64,000 nucleotides of DNA from Dryas octopetala. Lineage: Eukaryota; Streptophyta; Magnoliopsida; Rosales; Rosaceae. The DNA is taken from assembly GCA_963921425.1 (NCBI GenBank), contig OY992832.1:12213249-12277248 (forward strand), in the 5' to 3' direction. The notes beneath the pieces are model-generated. The model was given only the letters and a program-made list of their open reading frames with translations, searched no databases and had not been told where the DNA came from. This document shows, in pieces, positions 11,269 to 24,600 of the stretch; positions within the stretch are counted from its first letter, which is position 1; the number at the start of each line of letters is the position of its first letter. The position numbers and the translations under genes were made by a program.

Positions 11269-14200
11269 TCAAGCATATTTGAGAACGTCATTGAGAAGAT
11301 AGACCAAAAGCAATGATACTGGGTATAGCAAGAATGACAAGAAAGATGTCCAGAGAGAGAAAGTGGAGCGAAAACTTGCAATGAGACCCACTACAGTGCA
11401 CATAATTAGAACTACCAACACTTCCGCAGAAAAGTCCCATGTCATTCCACGAACATAAATTATGGCTAGAAGCACAGAGAAACCCAGAATATTGTTCATA
11501 AAAACTCCACCATAAATCTGCACCCAAAGACATTATTAGGGTCAATCATAGATAAGTCTAAACAAGAGATACCATATGCAAAAAAATCCAATCCTCCCAA
11601 AAGAAAAAAAGTTGGTCCCGATGAATTTTGCATTGAGTATTCAAATGCTTATTGCAAGCATTTGAATGTTGATTAAAGTGTACGAAGTCTCAATATAAGA
11701 ATTGGAACGCTCTATGACATCTATTAAAATAAGAATGTAACTAAACAACAATTTTAAGAGCGTTCAAACACTTACAAGCAGTGTTCAAATGCTCAACTTA
11801 CAATTGAATATTGATGAAAAAAAGGGGCACAAACCTCAGAAAATGTTAGAGAAGTGGTTCTTGGTGTTTTGCGACTGGCTGCACTAATTGCTGAGATTGC
11901 TTGCCTAGCATTGGTTGCCAAGGGGACTAGCACGAATGCTACAAAGAAAGAAGGAATGCTTGCAGCTTTCGAGAAATTCTGAACACTTTCTATGAGAGGT
12001 TCTGCTAGAACTGCTAGTACAACAAACCCAAGTACCATATATGTTATAGCCTTCAACCATGCCCATACTGAATTGTCAACAGCTCCACTGCTGCTATGCT
12101 TTTCATCCACCAACTTATCTGTTTCTTCCCAAGTTCTCTGCATAATCATTTTACATGAGTTCAATGTATTAGACAAGAAAAATGAGAACATACTCAATCT
12201 TTGGGAATCACTAGACAATGTAGTTTAATGATCAGAACCATCCATTTTTTGGGTCTAAGATAATATGTTCTCTTTTTCTTAAATTATCGAGGACATCTTT
12301 ACTTAAAGCTAGCTTCCTCTATATATATATACACAATGATGTTCTTTTGTAAAACTGTGAATCAAGATAATTGATGATTAAGTTGACTCCTAACTGAATG
12401 TATGATTTTATAGTTTGGTAAAAGAATATCACCTTATATATATATGTGCAACCTCACTTTGTACATTGGAGAGCATGATAGGTGATAATTAATTAAGGGT
12501 GAGAGTTGGAGGTTTTAAACCCAAATTTTGTAGATTAATTCATGGCTTTGATACTATATTAGACAATCACTAAACCTCAAAATCTTTAATGTTAAAAAAT
12601 GAGTTAACAATATATATCAAGCTATAACATAATGCATGCTTTTTAGTTCCTTTCTGTTATAATTTTTTGAGAGTTTAAATAGTCACAAACCATGCATGTA
12701 GAGTTACTTACTTGGTAGGTATCGTCTTCTGATTCAAACGAGGAAGGAGCTTGAGCATTAGTTTTATTTATCCATTTTGTTAATCCAGCAACAAATTCTT
12801 CCTCATTAACCAAATGGTCTCCACTTGTGTCAAGTTCTTCTATCAATTTTGCAACTGATTCATCCACTGGAATATTACCAAACTTGATATCCACGATCAG
12901 TTCTTTCAATTCTGTTGGTGATATATGATTATTTCCATCAAGATCAATCTTTTCAAACAACCTATTGTTTTATGCACGTAGAAAAGAGTACGTAGTGGTC
13001 AATACCTACTATAACCCAAAAAAAAATAAAATATGTAGAGTAATACTACATATATGATATATCATATTTACGGACTACATTACTAATTAATTACATTTTA
13101 TCAGCAATATAATCAATAAATATACTACAAATTTTTTTATTGAAAAGCGTAACAGTATATTTCTATTAGTATTTTAACTGTTTGTGGTAGGCACACTCAC
13201 ACACATACCTTCTAATATTTTGTTTATCAGGCATGCCATCTTCTGTGAGAATGCTTCCAAGTGAATTGGTTTGGACATGTCTTAGTATTTCTGACATTAA
13301 ATTCTTCTTCATTTCACGTTCTCTTCTTCTATTTTCAATCCAAGGTTGAAACACCTGTGCAGCAATAAATAATTAAGCATGTATAAAATTAATAATGATC
13401 GAGGACAATGCATGCAAGTATATATACTCTTTGCTTTAAATTAGAAATATCTCTATGTTAATATGTATTCACTCTATAAGTACTATTTCATGCAGATTTG
13501 TTTATCAAATAAAGTGATAATATTTTATTTATTTAAATTTAAATCTACTATGAACCTCATTTAAATATTTGTATCGATACATCATTTAGAAAACAAATTT
13601 AATTAGTAACTATAGCATATATTAATTATTGTCCCTCTATATGCTGAATCAATACGTACAGCTGAAAATTACCTCATATATGTCATCCAATGACCTTTGG
13701 GTATTTTGTTCATGCACGGCCCTGATCTCATCAAGCCATTTAGTGAAGCCATTCATGAATTCATCTTTAGTGATTTTTCCATCATCATCAAGGTCAAACT
13801 GTTTCATCACTTCTTCTATTCCTTTATCCTTGTCGTCTTCTGTTGATGTGAATTTGATTTCAAGAAGCATTTCTCTTACTTCAGAAAGTGATATGTAATT
13901 GTCACCATCTTCATCTATTTCCTCAAACAGCCTGCAATGTATACGTACACATTGTTTAATTAATTAGTGATCTATCAAGATACGTACCCTCCTTCTGAAA
14001 TTTCACATTGAAATGAATTGTAAGTTGAGAATCATATGAACTGTTGGAGAAGATGGCTAGATTAGAGTGATGAGTAGGTATATAATTAAAGAAGGGCGCA
14101 TGTCCTCAAATATAGGCACACACCATACTAATATTGAAGCCTTTTGGTAAAATCTCATATCCGATTTATGGTTAAATTGAGACAAAATCGTGGGAAAACT

Positions 14201-16661
14201 GCGCGGTTGGATACATCAATTAACCGGCTACACCTCAACAAAAACGTAATAAATTTTTAAAAACAAGAAAGAAAAAAAACAAAAAAAAGCCTCACCTTCT
14301 TATAGCATGTAAATTTGGTGCCCCTTTGACAGTGAGGATTCTCCCTAGTGCATGTTTTTGAACATGTTGTAAAATGCTTGATACCAAGTGCCCATGTTTC
14401 ACAAATTCTAATCTTCTTTTCTGAACCCAGGGCTGGAAGATCTGTACATTAATTTTCAGAGTAATTAAAGATTATGACATTTATATATAGTAAATTAGAT
14501 ATTTATGAGTTCATATAATTAATGAATATATATGTGTACGTACCTGATAAATAAAGTACAATAATAGGAAGACAATAGAAACACAGAGAGCAATGAAGAT
14601 GGAAATGCGTTGTCCAGAAGAGGATTGGAAGATGTTTGAGATTTGCATTATAAGAAATGGTATCACTGAAAAAACCATAATCCTTGCAAGGCGGCTGGTC
14701 TCTACATCCGTAGTCATACCACAACCTACGAATTCAAAGCAGTAAAAGAAAACAATGTAAGGACAATTTGACAGTGTACATGTACGTTCTTCTAATTTAA
14801 GGGGGAACTGCTAGACATATATGCTAGAGGGGTGTGAATAGCATTTCTCCTTAATTTTTTGTTTGATAAAATTTGAAGCTAGAAAATCATCCATTCCCAG
14901 CCAAAAGCCCATTATTTCTTAAAACTTTGGATGGGCCCATTATTACTTGGGCTTTGGCTGGGTGCATTATGACTTGAGCCAAAGCCGAATTGGCCTTTCA
15001 GCATTAATTTTGTTGTTGATACAAATAGTATTCTAGTTCTTCTTCATGCATAATTTTTTAGGTAACTAAGTAAATTATTGTTCGTGAATGAAATTGAATA
15101 TGATTTGGAAATCCAATATATAATATTAAGGAGCGAGAAAAGAGATAGTGATCGAGGGAGGCTGACCAGTCAATGAGGCAGGTAGTCTTTCCCATGATAA
15201 AGGTTTTGAATGTGAATCATTGGAAACCTTAGAAGAGCTTCGATTAATGTTTGAAAAGTCTTGGCAGCTAGCAATTACACAAGTCCCCCAAACTATTGTT
15301 AAGAGAAAAATTGATGTTCCAGCCACCAACCCAACTCCGGTATACACATATTCTTCAGCGATCTCCTTTGAGTTGAAAAATCCAGAAGCTGTGAAGAGTT
15401 ATCAAAATTATAGTTACAATTAGTCAGTCAAGTCATGCTATGTACATTCCTATGAATGTATGATTAAGATATAAACTATTTGTATGTCATGCGATATTTA
15501 TACCATAAACAAACTTAGCACTTTAATGCGTGACATTGTTTTTGTTATATGGTTATTATAACATGAAACCATAAATATTTCTCCAATTTCAAGACATAAA
15601 TTATCTCTTGGAATGTCAAGTCAGCTCTTATCTTTATTATAGACTTTATAGTTAAGCTTTTCTCGTTATAAAAATTAACTAATAAACAAAGATTAATTTT
15701 AGAATTAATTAATAATAATGTTTTGATTGATTAATTCAAATACCATCACCATAAAAGTTTTTGAATACTAAGCCCCGTGTTTTTTCTTTAATTTCTTTTC
15801 AGCTGAGAGACTGAAGAATCGTAGCCACACATTAAATAATATATGTAAACGACGATGTTACCAATTAATTTCAGTCAATATCTTTGATATTGACAGCTGG
15901 CATCGCTCAAATCCAGCTATATTCTATCTTAATCAATAAACATAAGGCTAGAACTTGCGATGGATATATTTATATATAGTTGGAATATATAGTCAATCTT
16001 GTTACATAATCTAACGTGTTATATTAGTTATTAGGTTATTAATCATAATAATTATTGCATAGATGATTATAACATGTTAGACAGTTGAAAATGATGATTT
16101 GTGACGACAAAGAAGATAGAGATTTCAAAGTTTGTGTTTGATCATGCACATACAAAAACTAATTAATTAATAAAATGGAAATTAAGAAGAAGATGAAAAA
16201 GTAATTAAGCAGCATATGTGCATACCAAGAAGTAATAGAGACTCAGGAAGGGCACCAAGGACATGGAAAGCACTAGCACCAAAGACACCAGGTCCCAGAA
16301 TCTTGAAGATCTGTTCACCCCCAGCAGCCAAATATGACTCAGCATGAAACAACAAGTACTCATACACCACCATCAGGAACACATGCCCATATATGCTGTT
16401 AGAGCATGGCAAGAACCCATAAAGCTGCTCACATGACTCCTCCTCCTCCTCCACTGCAGATGATGATGAATCAATTCCTTTGAGAACCAAGAGGGACTTG
16501 CTGCTTTCACTTTCATTGAATTCATCAACATTATGATCATCACCACCGTCTGAAACCAATTCAGAAGAACCACCACTATATCCAAAAGACCGACCTCTGA
16601 CTCCTCCTATTACTACAACAAAAACGAATAAAGCTACTAAATATGCAGCTTTGGTCATCAT
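11269..16661 (-). CDS. NCL: NCL-type Na+/Ca2+ exchanger with a duplicated EF-hand module (NCL-B)
   Basis: Nine exons encode 730 residues: 16226-16661, 15167-15388, 14544-14725, 14296-14441, 13673-13931, 13209-13354, 12712-12961, 11835-12137 and 11269-11517. The phases agree throughout. A signal peptide (MMTKAAYLVALFVF...) is followed by CEQLYGFLPC and the first alpha repeat with GALPESLLLL. The central loop carries the exon pair 'helix plus two EF-hands' twice (exons 4-5 and 6-7), giving four complete EF loops: DEDGDNYISLSE, DLDDDGKITKDE, DLDGNNHISPTE and DTSGDHLVNEEE. The second alpha repeat reads FFVAFVLVPLATNARQAISA. As I recall it, other NCL proteins have Glu where this one has Gln. The start is the first in-frame ATG (16659-16661). 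It probably exchanges Ca2+ under Ca2+ control. Paralogues C and D have a single module and 583 residues. Confidence 0.88.
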
Positions 16662-17499
16662 ATATAGATCCCCTTGTTCCTCAATGAACAACAAGGCAGC
16701 TAGTAATGAAGGTTGTGGAAAAGGGTATATGTCGATCTTTTTAGATTTGAAAGTTCATGTGTTTTATATATGTATATATGAAGGTATGTTTCAAAGTTAA
16801 TGAATATATCCTTAAAAATATATATATATATATATAGATATATATGTGGTGGCTTAATTTGCAGAAAAGTCTATAGGGAAGATCAATATATATTTGCATT
16901 CATAAAGTCAATGATTTGTGTTGATCCTAGTGGATTAGGTAATATTTTGTGACTTTATTCCAAATCAGAAAACAACATATTTATTAGCAGCCAATTAGCT
17001 AGTTTTGATAGGCTGTATGTACGGACCCTTGCTGGCCGTCATGTTTGATGCACATGGAGTTTGTTCATTTCTTTCTCTCTTCCCTAATGCCTATTATATA
17101 TTGTGAAGACTTTACATATAAGTATCACTTAATTATATATTGATCCTAAACAAAATAAAATAAAACTTTAGTTACACTCTTATAGTTCATCGGTTGATCC
17201 CACTTAAATTAGTTAAATATCATTTGCGATTCTAGCTAATATGATTACATCATAAATATAAAATGGTATATATATTAATGCAGTCACTTGGACCCAGCAA
17301 TCCAGCATGAGTGTCACCTAAATTATATGACATATGAAATGGGCCCATGCATCCAGCCTATGGCTGCGGCCTGCGGGGCACTACTTCCTGTCTTTCAATT
17401 CATTCTATTTTGTTTGTCTTTCATAATTTAAAACAACTAATTAATAATTAGTATATATATAAATAAGGTATAATAGGTTGAGGTATACCTCATGTTGGT
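16662..17499. other. 5' flank of NCL-B
   Basis: This holds the putative promoter and leader of NCL-B. It contains an AT microsatellite near 16819-16836 and otherwise AT-rich DNA, with no gene seen. Confidence 0.4.
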
Positions 17500-17881
17500 C
17501 CTAATAGATATATCTCAACTTATTTATGTTGATGTATGATCTTGTTAGGGTCTACACGAGTCGTTTTGTGTCGATCCGAACCGTTCGCAAGCATCATCTT
17601 TATTGATAAATCATTCTTGTAAAAAATTAGTCAAATCGAAAATCATTTGTCTATCTAACTTTGATAAAATAAATGGACGATTTCATCGAAAATATTGATT
17701 CGTCCATTTATTCGACCAAAGTTAGATAGGCGAATGATTTCCGATTTGATTAATTTTTTGCAAGGATGATCTATCAATGAAGATGTAAAAAATGAACGGT
17801 TCGGATCAACGCAAAACGATTCATGTGGGTCCTAATAGGATATACCTCAACATAAATAAGTTAAGATATACCTTAATAGAA
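17500..17881. mobile_element. Long fold-back MITE, about 382 bp
   Basis: The interval is a near-complete palindrome. Left words GAGTCGTTTTGTGTCGATCC, GAACCGTTCG, ATTTGTCTATCTAACTTTG and GTCCATTTAT reappear inverted on the right. The outer arms read CTCAACTTATTTATGTTG and its inverse. It is non-coding, and one end of the same family is found again at 37235-37318. Confidence 0.8.
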
Positions 17882-18656
17882 AGAGCTATATACATTATAT
17901 ATATATGATTAATTCAAGACCAAAGGATTTTGGCAGTCTGAATATATACAACGGTCCCTATTGGTGGGTGATAGGAATGCTCAACTCAACATTTCTGAAG
18001 TCTTGGTCACAGCTATCCCTATCCTTCCTGTTAACTTGAATGAGTACTCAAACCTTTCTGTGTCCCTTCATTACATGTTCCAAGGTAACAGTACTATGAA
18101 TGAAAGTACATTTGGCTACCATTCGGAAATTGCAATCTCTCTCTCTTCTTGACTTTCACTGCAATGTATTCAGGTACCTATTTAAATAGACTTTGATATA
18201 TTAATTGAACCAACTGACTCTTACGTACAGATACATTATTTGTGTTAGAAGAAAACAAAAAACCATTATTCATGCATGTACCTAAGTAAGTTCATGACGA
18301 TTTTCAAAATTCGAAATTAGTCCAACATGATTTTCTTCATTGATAAATACTTCAGGGACAAGGACAACCCAAGAGCAAGGGCAGACACAATAATGAAGAA
18401 GAATATCAGTTTAATTTTGAAGTAGTCAAGGTAGATGAGCCTTCTAATTGAGATCACAATGATACTGAATATGCCTTAAATTTCTTATATACAACATAGC
18501 ACTAGTCACATGGAGCAGTTAATTTCACTCAAACATAGAAGTTGAAACAAGGATCATCTAATGCCTTAAAAGAGAAAACAATATATAGTGTTCCAGACTA
18601 GCCAATGGGTAGCCTCTTCTCAACTTTATAGGGTTCCCATGAGGCAATATATATAG
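17882..18656. other. 3' flank of NCL-C with two short open stretches of unknown origin
   Basis: The plus strand is open over about 17941-18152 with protein-like text (VLVTAIPILPVNLNEYSN, SVSLHYMFQG). The minus strand at about 18345-18482 reads as a hydrophobic helix (LIFFFIIVSALALGLSLS). I recognise neither. They may be decayed exons of a lost gene, or chance. Confidence 0.25.
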
Positions 18657-21600
18657 CTATGACCAACCAAAAACATTATGCAGGACATAAACCAATGTGA
18701 GGGACAAGGGATAAAGCAGAATAGCCACTAACGCTGTCCAAAGAGGCAAAATCCTCCTGAAGCCGGTGAGAGCACCCATTGAAATGCAAACAATAGCAAG
18801 AATCAACACCTCAGATGAGAAGTCCCATGTCAATCCTTTGATGTAAACAATGGCCAAGAAAACTGATAGGCAGAGTAGATTATTCAATGTTGCCATCACA
18901 GATAACTGCACCAACAAATTCAGACATAAGAATTTTCTTAAGGATTAGAACTCGATCATTTGTTTGGAAATTTCATGCATAGAGTCAAAATGCATGGTTT
19001 CACAATTACTTTAATGCTACTTAAAAATGATCACAATGGCAATCAAATGAGACAGCAGAGGCCTGCAATTAAATAGTGGGAAACATACCTCAGACAATGT
19101 GAAGGAGACAGTTTTCTGTGTCTTCTGACGAGCCTTTCTTATTGCTGACAATGATTCACTACAGCTAGTAGCCAAAGGCAGCACAACAAATGACACAAAG
19201 AAGGTTGGAATGCTGGTAGCAACCGAGAACTCATCAACAGCATCTACCAATGGTTCAGCAACCAGAGCAGCAATACAAGTTCCCAGCAACAACAGCATTA
19301 CTGCTTTGAAAGAAGTCCACTTGGGGCTTGCAACACCCTCCTTGTCACTGATCTCGGACACCAACATGTACTTCTCTTGCTCTATTCCCTGTATACCAAC
19401 TTAAATATTGAAGTTTGCTAGTCTAGCGAGTATGAACATTACCTTATTAGTACAAAGTCTAACAATCATATACCTTATGTATGCTTTTCAATGAGTAGTA
19501 CTTCCTTGCACGATGGCTGGGGTCATTAAAACCATTCCCCGTACACTTTGCCTCATCAATCCATTTTGATATACCAGCAATAAACTCCTCCTCATCAATC
19601 TGTAAATCACCAGACCTATCGAAATATTTCATAACGTTATCCACATGATCAATCATATTCAAACCTGTCTCTTCAGATTGGATTCCGATGACCAGTGCTC
19701 TTATTTCGGCAGGTGAAACAACTCCATCTGCATCTTTATCAAGGATGTTAAACAACCTGAGATACAAGTGACAAATCAATCACCCTGGAGTTTAATAACA
19801 TATGCAGCAGCTACAGAAATGCTTGGAAATAAAAAACAAGTAAAAGAACTATTCTTTGTAATGACTAACTTTTTTAGACCTTCTTCGTTAGGTTCACCAT
19901 TGCTGGTTAGGAGCTCTCCTGGAGCACATGAATCTAAACATACCAAGAATCCTGACATAACATATTTGTGCTTTACATAATCAATACGGTTTTTCTGTAT
20001 CAAAGGCTTAAAGTGGAACTGCACAAGCAATTGAAGAATGGTAAACATCAGCACATAAACAGTTTATAAACAGAAAAAACAAGATTTTGTGTCCAGCACA
20101 TTAATAATTAGTGTACCTCATAGTATAAGTAAGAAATTGTAAGTATCACAGAAACAATAAGTGCAATTAAAACTGCCAAGTCTTGGCCTCCTGAACTTAA
20201 TTTGAGAACTTGAGGTATTTCAGTGATAACAAATGTGATGGTAGATATGGCCATAATCCTTGCAGCATCAGTGTTCCAAATTTCTGTACTCACGCCAGAA
20301 CCTGCAATTGCAAAATTTCTGTACTCACGCCATTGTTCCATGCATGCTTCTTAATCAGACATCTCTAATTATAAATTTGTTAATTTATACCTCATTGAAA
20401 AGCACAATTTGGCAAATGTTTTAATCATCAAGGTTTTTGACTTCCCCCCAAATCTACCCAATTCTTGAAAGCTACTATTGAATAATAATAACACTAGATT
20501 TAGGCTCTTAGACAATTAGAGCCATGTTGTGCTACTTCACAAAAACACTGTTTTGGAAATAACACATCATCATTCATGATTAACATGACCCTAAGGTTTG
20601 CTTTTCAATTTATTTCATCAAACATATAGTACTAGTTTGGAACAGGGTACTCTTTTTCTTTTTTTCTTTTTTGCTTCCTACAGGCCAATACTGAAAAATG
20701 CTGTTAGTATTTGGTACAATGCCTTAAAACAATTAAAACAGAAATTTGAATTATTTATGATATACAATTGACTAATCAAAAACTTCCCAAGAGGGAGAAA
20801 TGCACATACCCAATAAGCTGAATGTTTGTGTGTCTTCTGTATCTTGTTTTTCCTTACCCTCAAGATCACACTTGCCAGCATAGACACAGAGTCCCCATAC
20901 TGTTGTGAGGTAAAAAACAGTTGACCCAACCAGCAATCCTATTCCAATGGAAACTTTACTTTGAGCAGTTTCTGTACTGACAGTAAACCCAGATACTAGA
21001 GAAAAGAAAGAGGGCTGTAAATCATTAACAAAAGTCAACCAAGCATATATAATATTTATATATCTATTTCTTAACTTTGGTAGCTAAGTGTTGATGCAAA
21101 TTTCCGTAAGAAAGTTACAACAACTTAGGGGTAGTGACCTGGCTGATCCAAAGTCCTGCTGGATGATGATGATGTGATCTTCCTGTAGACAAACACAAGA
21201 TCAAAGGAGATGGACCGGTGTGGTACCAGCCAAATACGCTCCGATGATGAAGTCAGTGATGTGTGTTTGATGGTGTTTGAATGGAAGTGAGGAAGAACAT
21301 GTGATGAACTTGGGAGAATGGGAAGAACAAGACAAATGTTCTGGGTTTATTCTCAGCAAGTCCAAGTGTGTTTTTGGTAAGCCAAAGTTTGTGCAAGTGT
21401 TTGCTTTGTGATGGCTGGATGGGTGGGGATCCTGGCTTTGTGCATATAAGTTGGTTTATATAGACAAGGGAAGGTGTGGAGAGTAAGTTACCTGCATGTG
21501 ATTGAGCGGCTGAGAGAGATCCACGCGTTCGGTCATAACTAGTAGCATGCACAGCTACTCACCTCCTTTGCATTCAATGCTGCATTGAATGCAAGGATGG

Positions 21601-24600
21601 AAGATCAGGTGGAATGCCCCAATAGTCATGGCTGTGAGCTGGAATGTCTTATCTGTCAGAGAGTCACGTCAGGTGCACTTGAGTATGGCGGTTCGTCCCA
21701 ACGTGATCTTCTTTAGGATGGCGGTGGGAGGCCGAGCCGATCCGAACACATGTCCTCACGTGTAGACGTGAAACCCATGTATGATCAGATCGGATCGGAT
21801 CGGATTTAGACAAGTCGGCCAAGCCGATCAGGTAGGTAGTGCAGTGATCCCCTTAAGTGAAATCCGGCCGCAACTAGGATTTGAGATGATGATCACCAAA
21901 GCCGAGCCGATCCGAACTGGGAATGGAATGGACTGAGTTGATGTGGTGACGTGGAGATCCAAGTCTGATCGTGATCGGTCATTGGGACGGGCCGAGCCGA
22001 ACCAATGGTTGAGATGATCAGGTGGTGACAAGATTGTCGAAACACGTATGATCGTGATCGGTCATTGGGCCGGGCCGAGCCGAACCAATGGTCGAGGTGA
22101 TCCGGTGGTGGCAAGATTGTTGAAGCACGTCTGATCGTGATCGGTCATTGTGCCGGGCCGAGCCGAACCAATGGTTGAGATGATCAGGTGGTGACAAGAT
22201 TGTCGAAGCACGTCTGATCGTGATCGGTCATTGTGCCGGGCCGAGCCGAACCAATGGTTGAGATGATCAGGTGGTGACAAGATTGTCGAAACACGTCTGA
22301 TCGTGATCGGTCATTGGTCTGGGCCGAGCCGAACCAATGGTTGAGATGTGACTGGAGAAAGATGATCTCCAGATTTGAACCGAACTGATGGTGTCCGAAA
22401 AAGATAATCTCTCAAATTCCTGGTGGATCCCAATGTCGGTTCGGATCGGACATGGATAACCCGGAGGTAAGAGCCGATCTCAGATGTACACGTTGTTGGC
22501 ATTTGCTGAGCTAAGATGATGACACAGATGGCTGGGTTTGACCAAGTTGACCATCAAAGAGTCTGAGCAAAAATGGGACCTGGTGTGCCACGTGTTGGTC
22601 TGTGTTTGGCCATTGAATCCATGTGGATTTATCCACAAACATGAGTCCCCCAACTTCCGGTCCGAGCAGACTTGTGATGGATTGGAAGTTGAAAAAAGGT
22701 GATGACCTGTAAGAAGTGACATTCGGCCTGACTTGGCCATTATGATAAAATGCAATGATAATTCCCAACTTGTTTTCGGATCAGCCTGATGTGCATGATG
22801 AAAATAAGTAGAAACTATAAATCCCTGATGATCTCAGATGGGTTTGATGTGTCCATTGAGATATTAGGAATTTTGTTTTTGAGAAAAAATATTCAAACTT
22901 ACTTTCAGATCGGCTCGGTATGTACGATGAAAGTTTGAGTTTGAGGGTATATTTTTTTTTTTTGGAAATATCCTGTCGAACGTTAGGACTGTAGAAAGTC
23001 ACTTCGGCTCGGACAGGGGTTTTTATAGACCTGATGAGTCTTTTCCTGTTGGGCGCCGGGACTGTGACCAGTCGCTCCGGCTTGGACCAGGTGTTTTTAT
23101 AGACCTGATGAGTCTTTTCATGTTGGGCGCCGGGACTGTGGCCAGTCGCTCCGGCTTGGACCAGGTGTTTTTATAGACCTGATGAGTCTTTTCCTGTTGG
23201 GCGCCGGGACTGTGGCCAGTCGCTCCGGCTTGGATCAGGTGTTTTTATAGACCTGATGAGTCTTTTCCTGTTGGGCGCCGGGACTGTGGCCAGTCGCTCC
23301 GGCTTGGACCAGGTGTTTTTAGCTTCAAAATCTGAGAATCAAAGTGGATCTAGATGTGTTCATCTATATTTGTCGAAAGAAGATCAGATCGGACAGTCCC
23401 CGATCTTGATCAAGTCAGAGGAAATGTTTAGAACACCATTGTAGAACCAGGCGAACACTTCAGTATTTGTGCGTAGGTATGCAAGTGCGTTTGAGTCTTG
23501 AGCCGATCCGAACAGGTTGGTCCGATTTCTCCTCGAAAAAACCGGGACTTCTTCCCAATCCCTAATAGGGAGAGGCCGAACCGATCAGGCAGATAATGCA
23601 GTAATCCTTTCAAGTGAAATCCGGCTGTGACTAGGATTTGAAATGATGATCACCAAAGCCGAGCCGAGCCGAGCTGGGATAACCAAGAAATGATGAACAC
23701 TCAATTCTTAGAATATCCTCAGATCGGGTCGGATTGGATGTGGGGGATCCGCCGGGATGATCCGACTCGATCTGAAGGGCCAGAGGCGAAGTCGAAGGTC
23801 TCAGCCCTCAACCAATATGAGTATCTCTGGTTTCAACGGTGTTGGTGGTCCTCCTTGGGTCAATGATCTTCACCCTTGGGGCTCCGGTCAAGAATTGATT
23901 AATCTTGCCAGCTCGGGCGAGGGTCTCTATTGCGTCGCGGAGAGAATAGCATTTGTTCGTGACGTGACCATGGTTGGAATGATACTTACAATAGATATCT
24001 TCCTTGATTTTGTCCTGAGGTGGACCTCGAATCTCCTTAGGGACTGGGAGCTGATCCTTGATTTTGGAAGGATATCCTCCAAGCTTGTGTTCAACGGGGT
24101 GAACTCAAGGTACTGAACGTAACGAGGCTCCCCGCCTAGGAGTTGGTGTGACTTTGCAGTTTTGGTCTTCTTCCCCTGAGACAGGCGATTAGGGTATGAG
24201 GTTTCTTCCTCCTTCCGCTTGGGAGTTGACTGGTTGGTTTTCAGTGCTTCCACTTGAGCGTTCCACTCTTCAGCTCGAGCCCATTTGGTGGCTTCAGCGG
24301 AGAGCTCGTCGTAGGTGGATGGAGGGTTCCTCATCAGATGGGAGCGGAGTCCCCCGGCGAGCAGACCTTGCATAAGAGCGTTCTTAGCCGATCTGTCGTC
24401 GCAATCATCACACTTCGTATATTCGATGTTGAAGCGTATCAGATAGGTCTTAAGGCTCTCCCCTTCCTGCTGTTTGATGAGTGACATATCGTTCAAGTTG
24501 TAGAGTCGTTCGGATACAACCCGATATCTCGTCAGGAAGGCTCTCTGGAGATCGGAGAAAGAGTCAATGGAGTTCGGCTGGAGAGTTCGAAACCACCCCC

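Noticed and set aside
21253-22502. Repeated short frames in the LTR (HHLIISTIGSAR-like text)
   Set aside because: They arise from the 83-bp tandem units in the LTR and recur in the other LTR. They are not genes.
23256-23444. Plus-strand frames inside the retrotransposon
   Set aside because: They run against the gag direction and over the 73-bp repeats. They are chance openings in GC-rich repeats.
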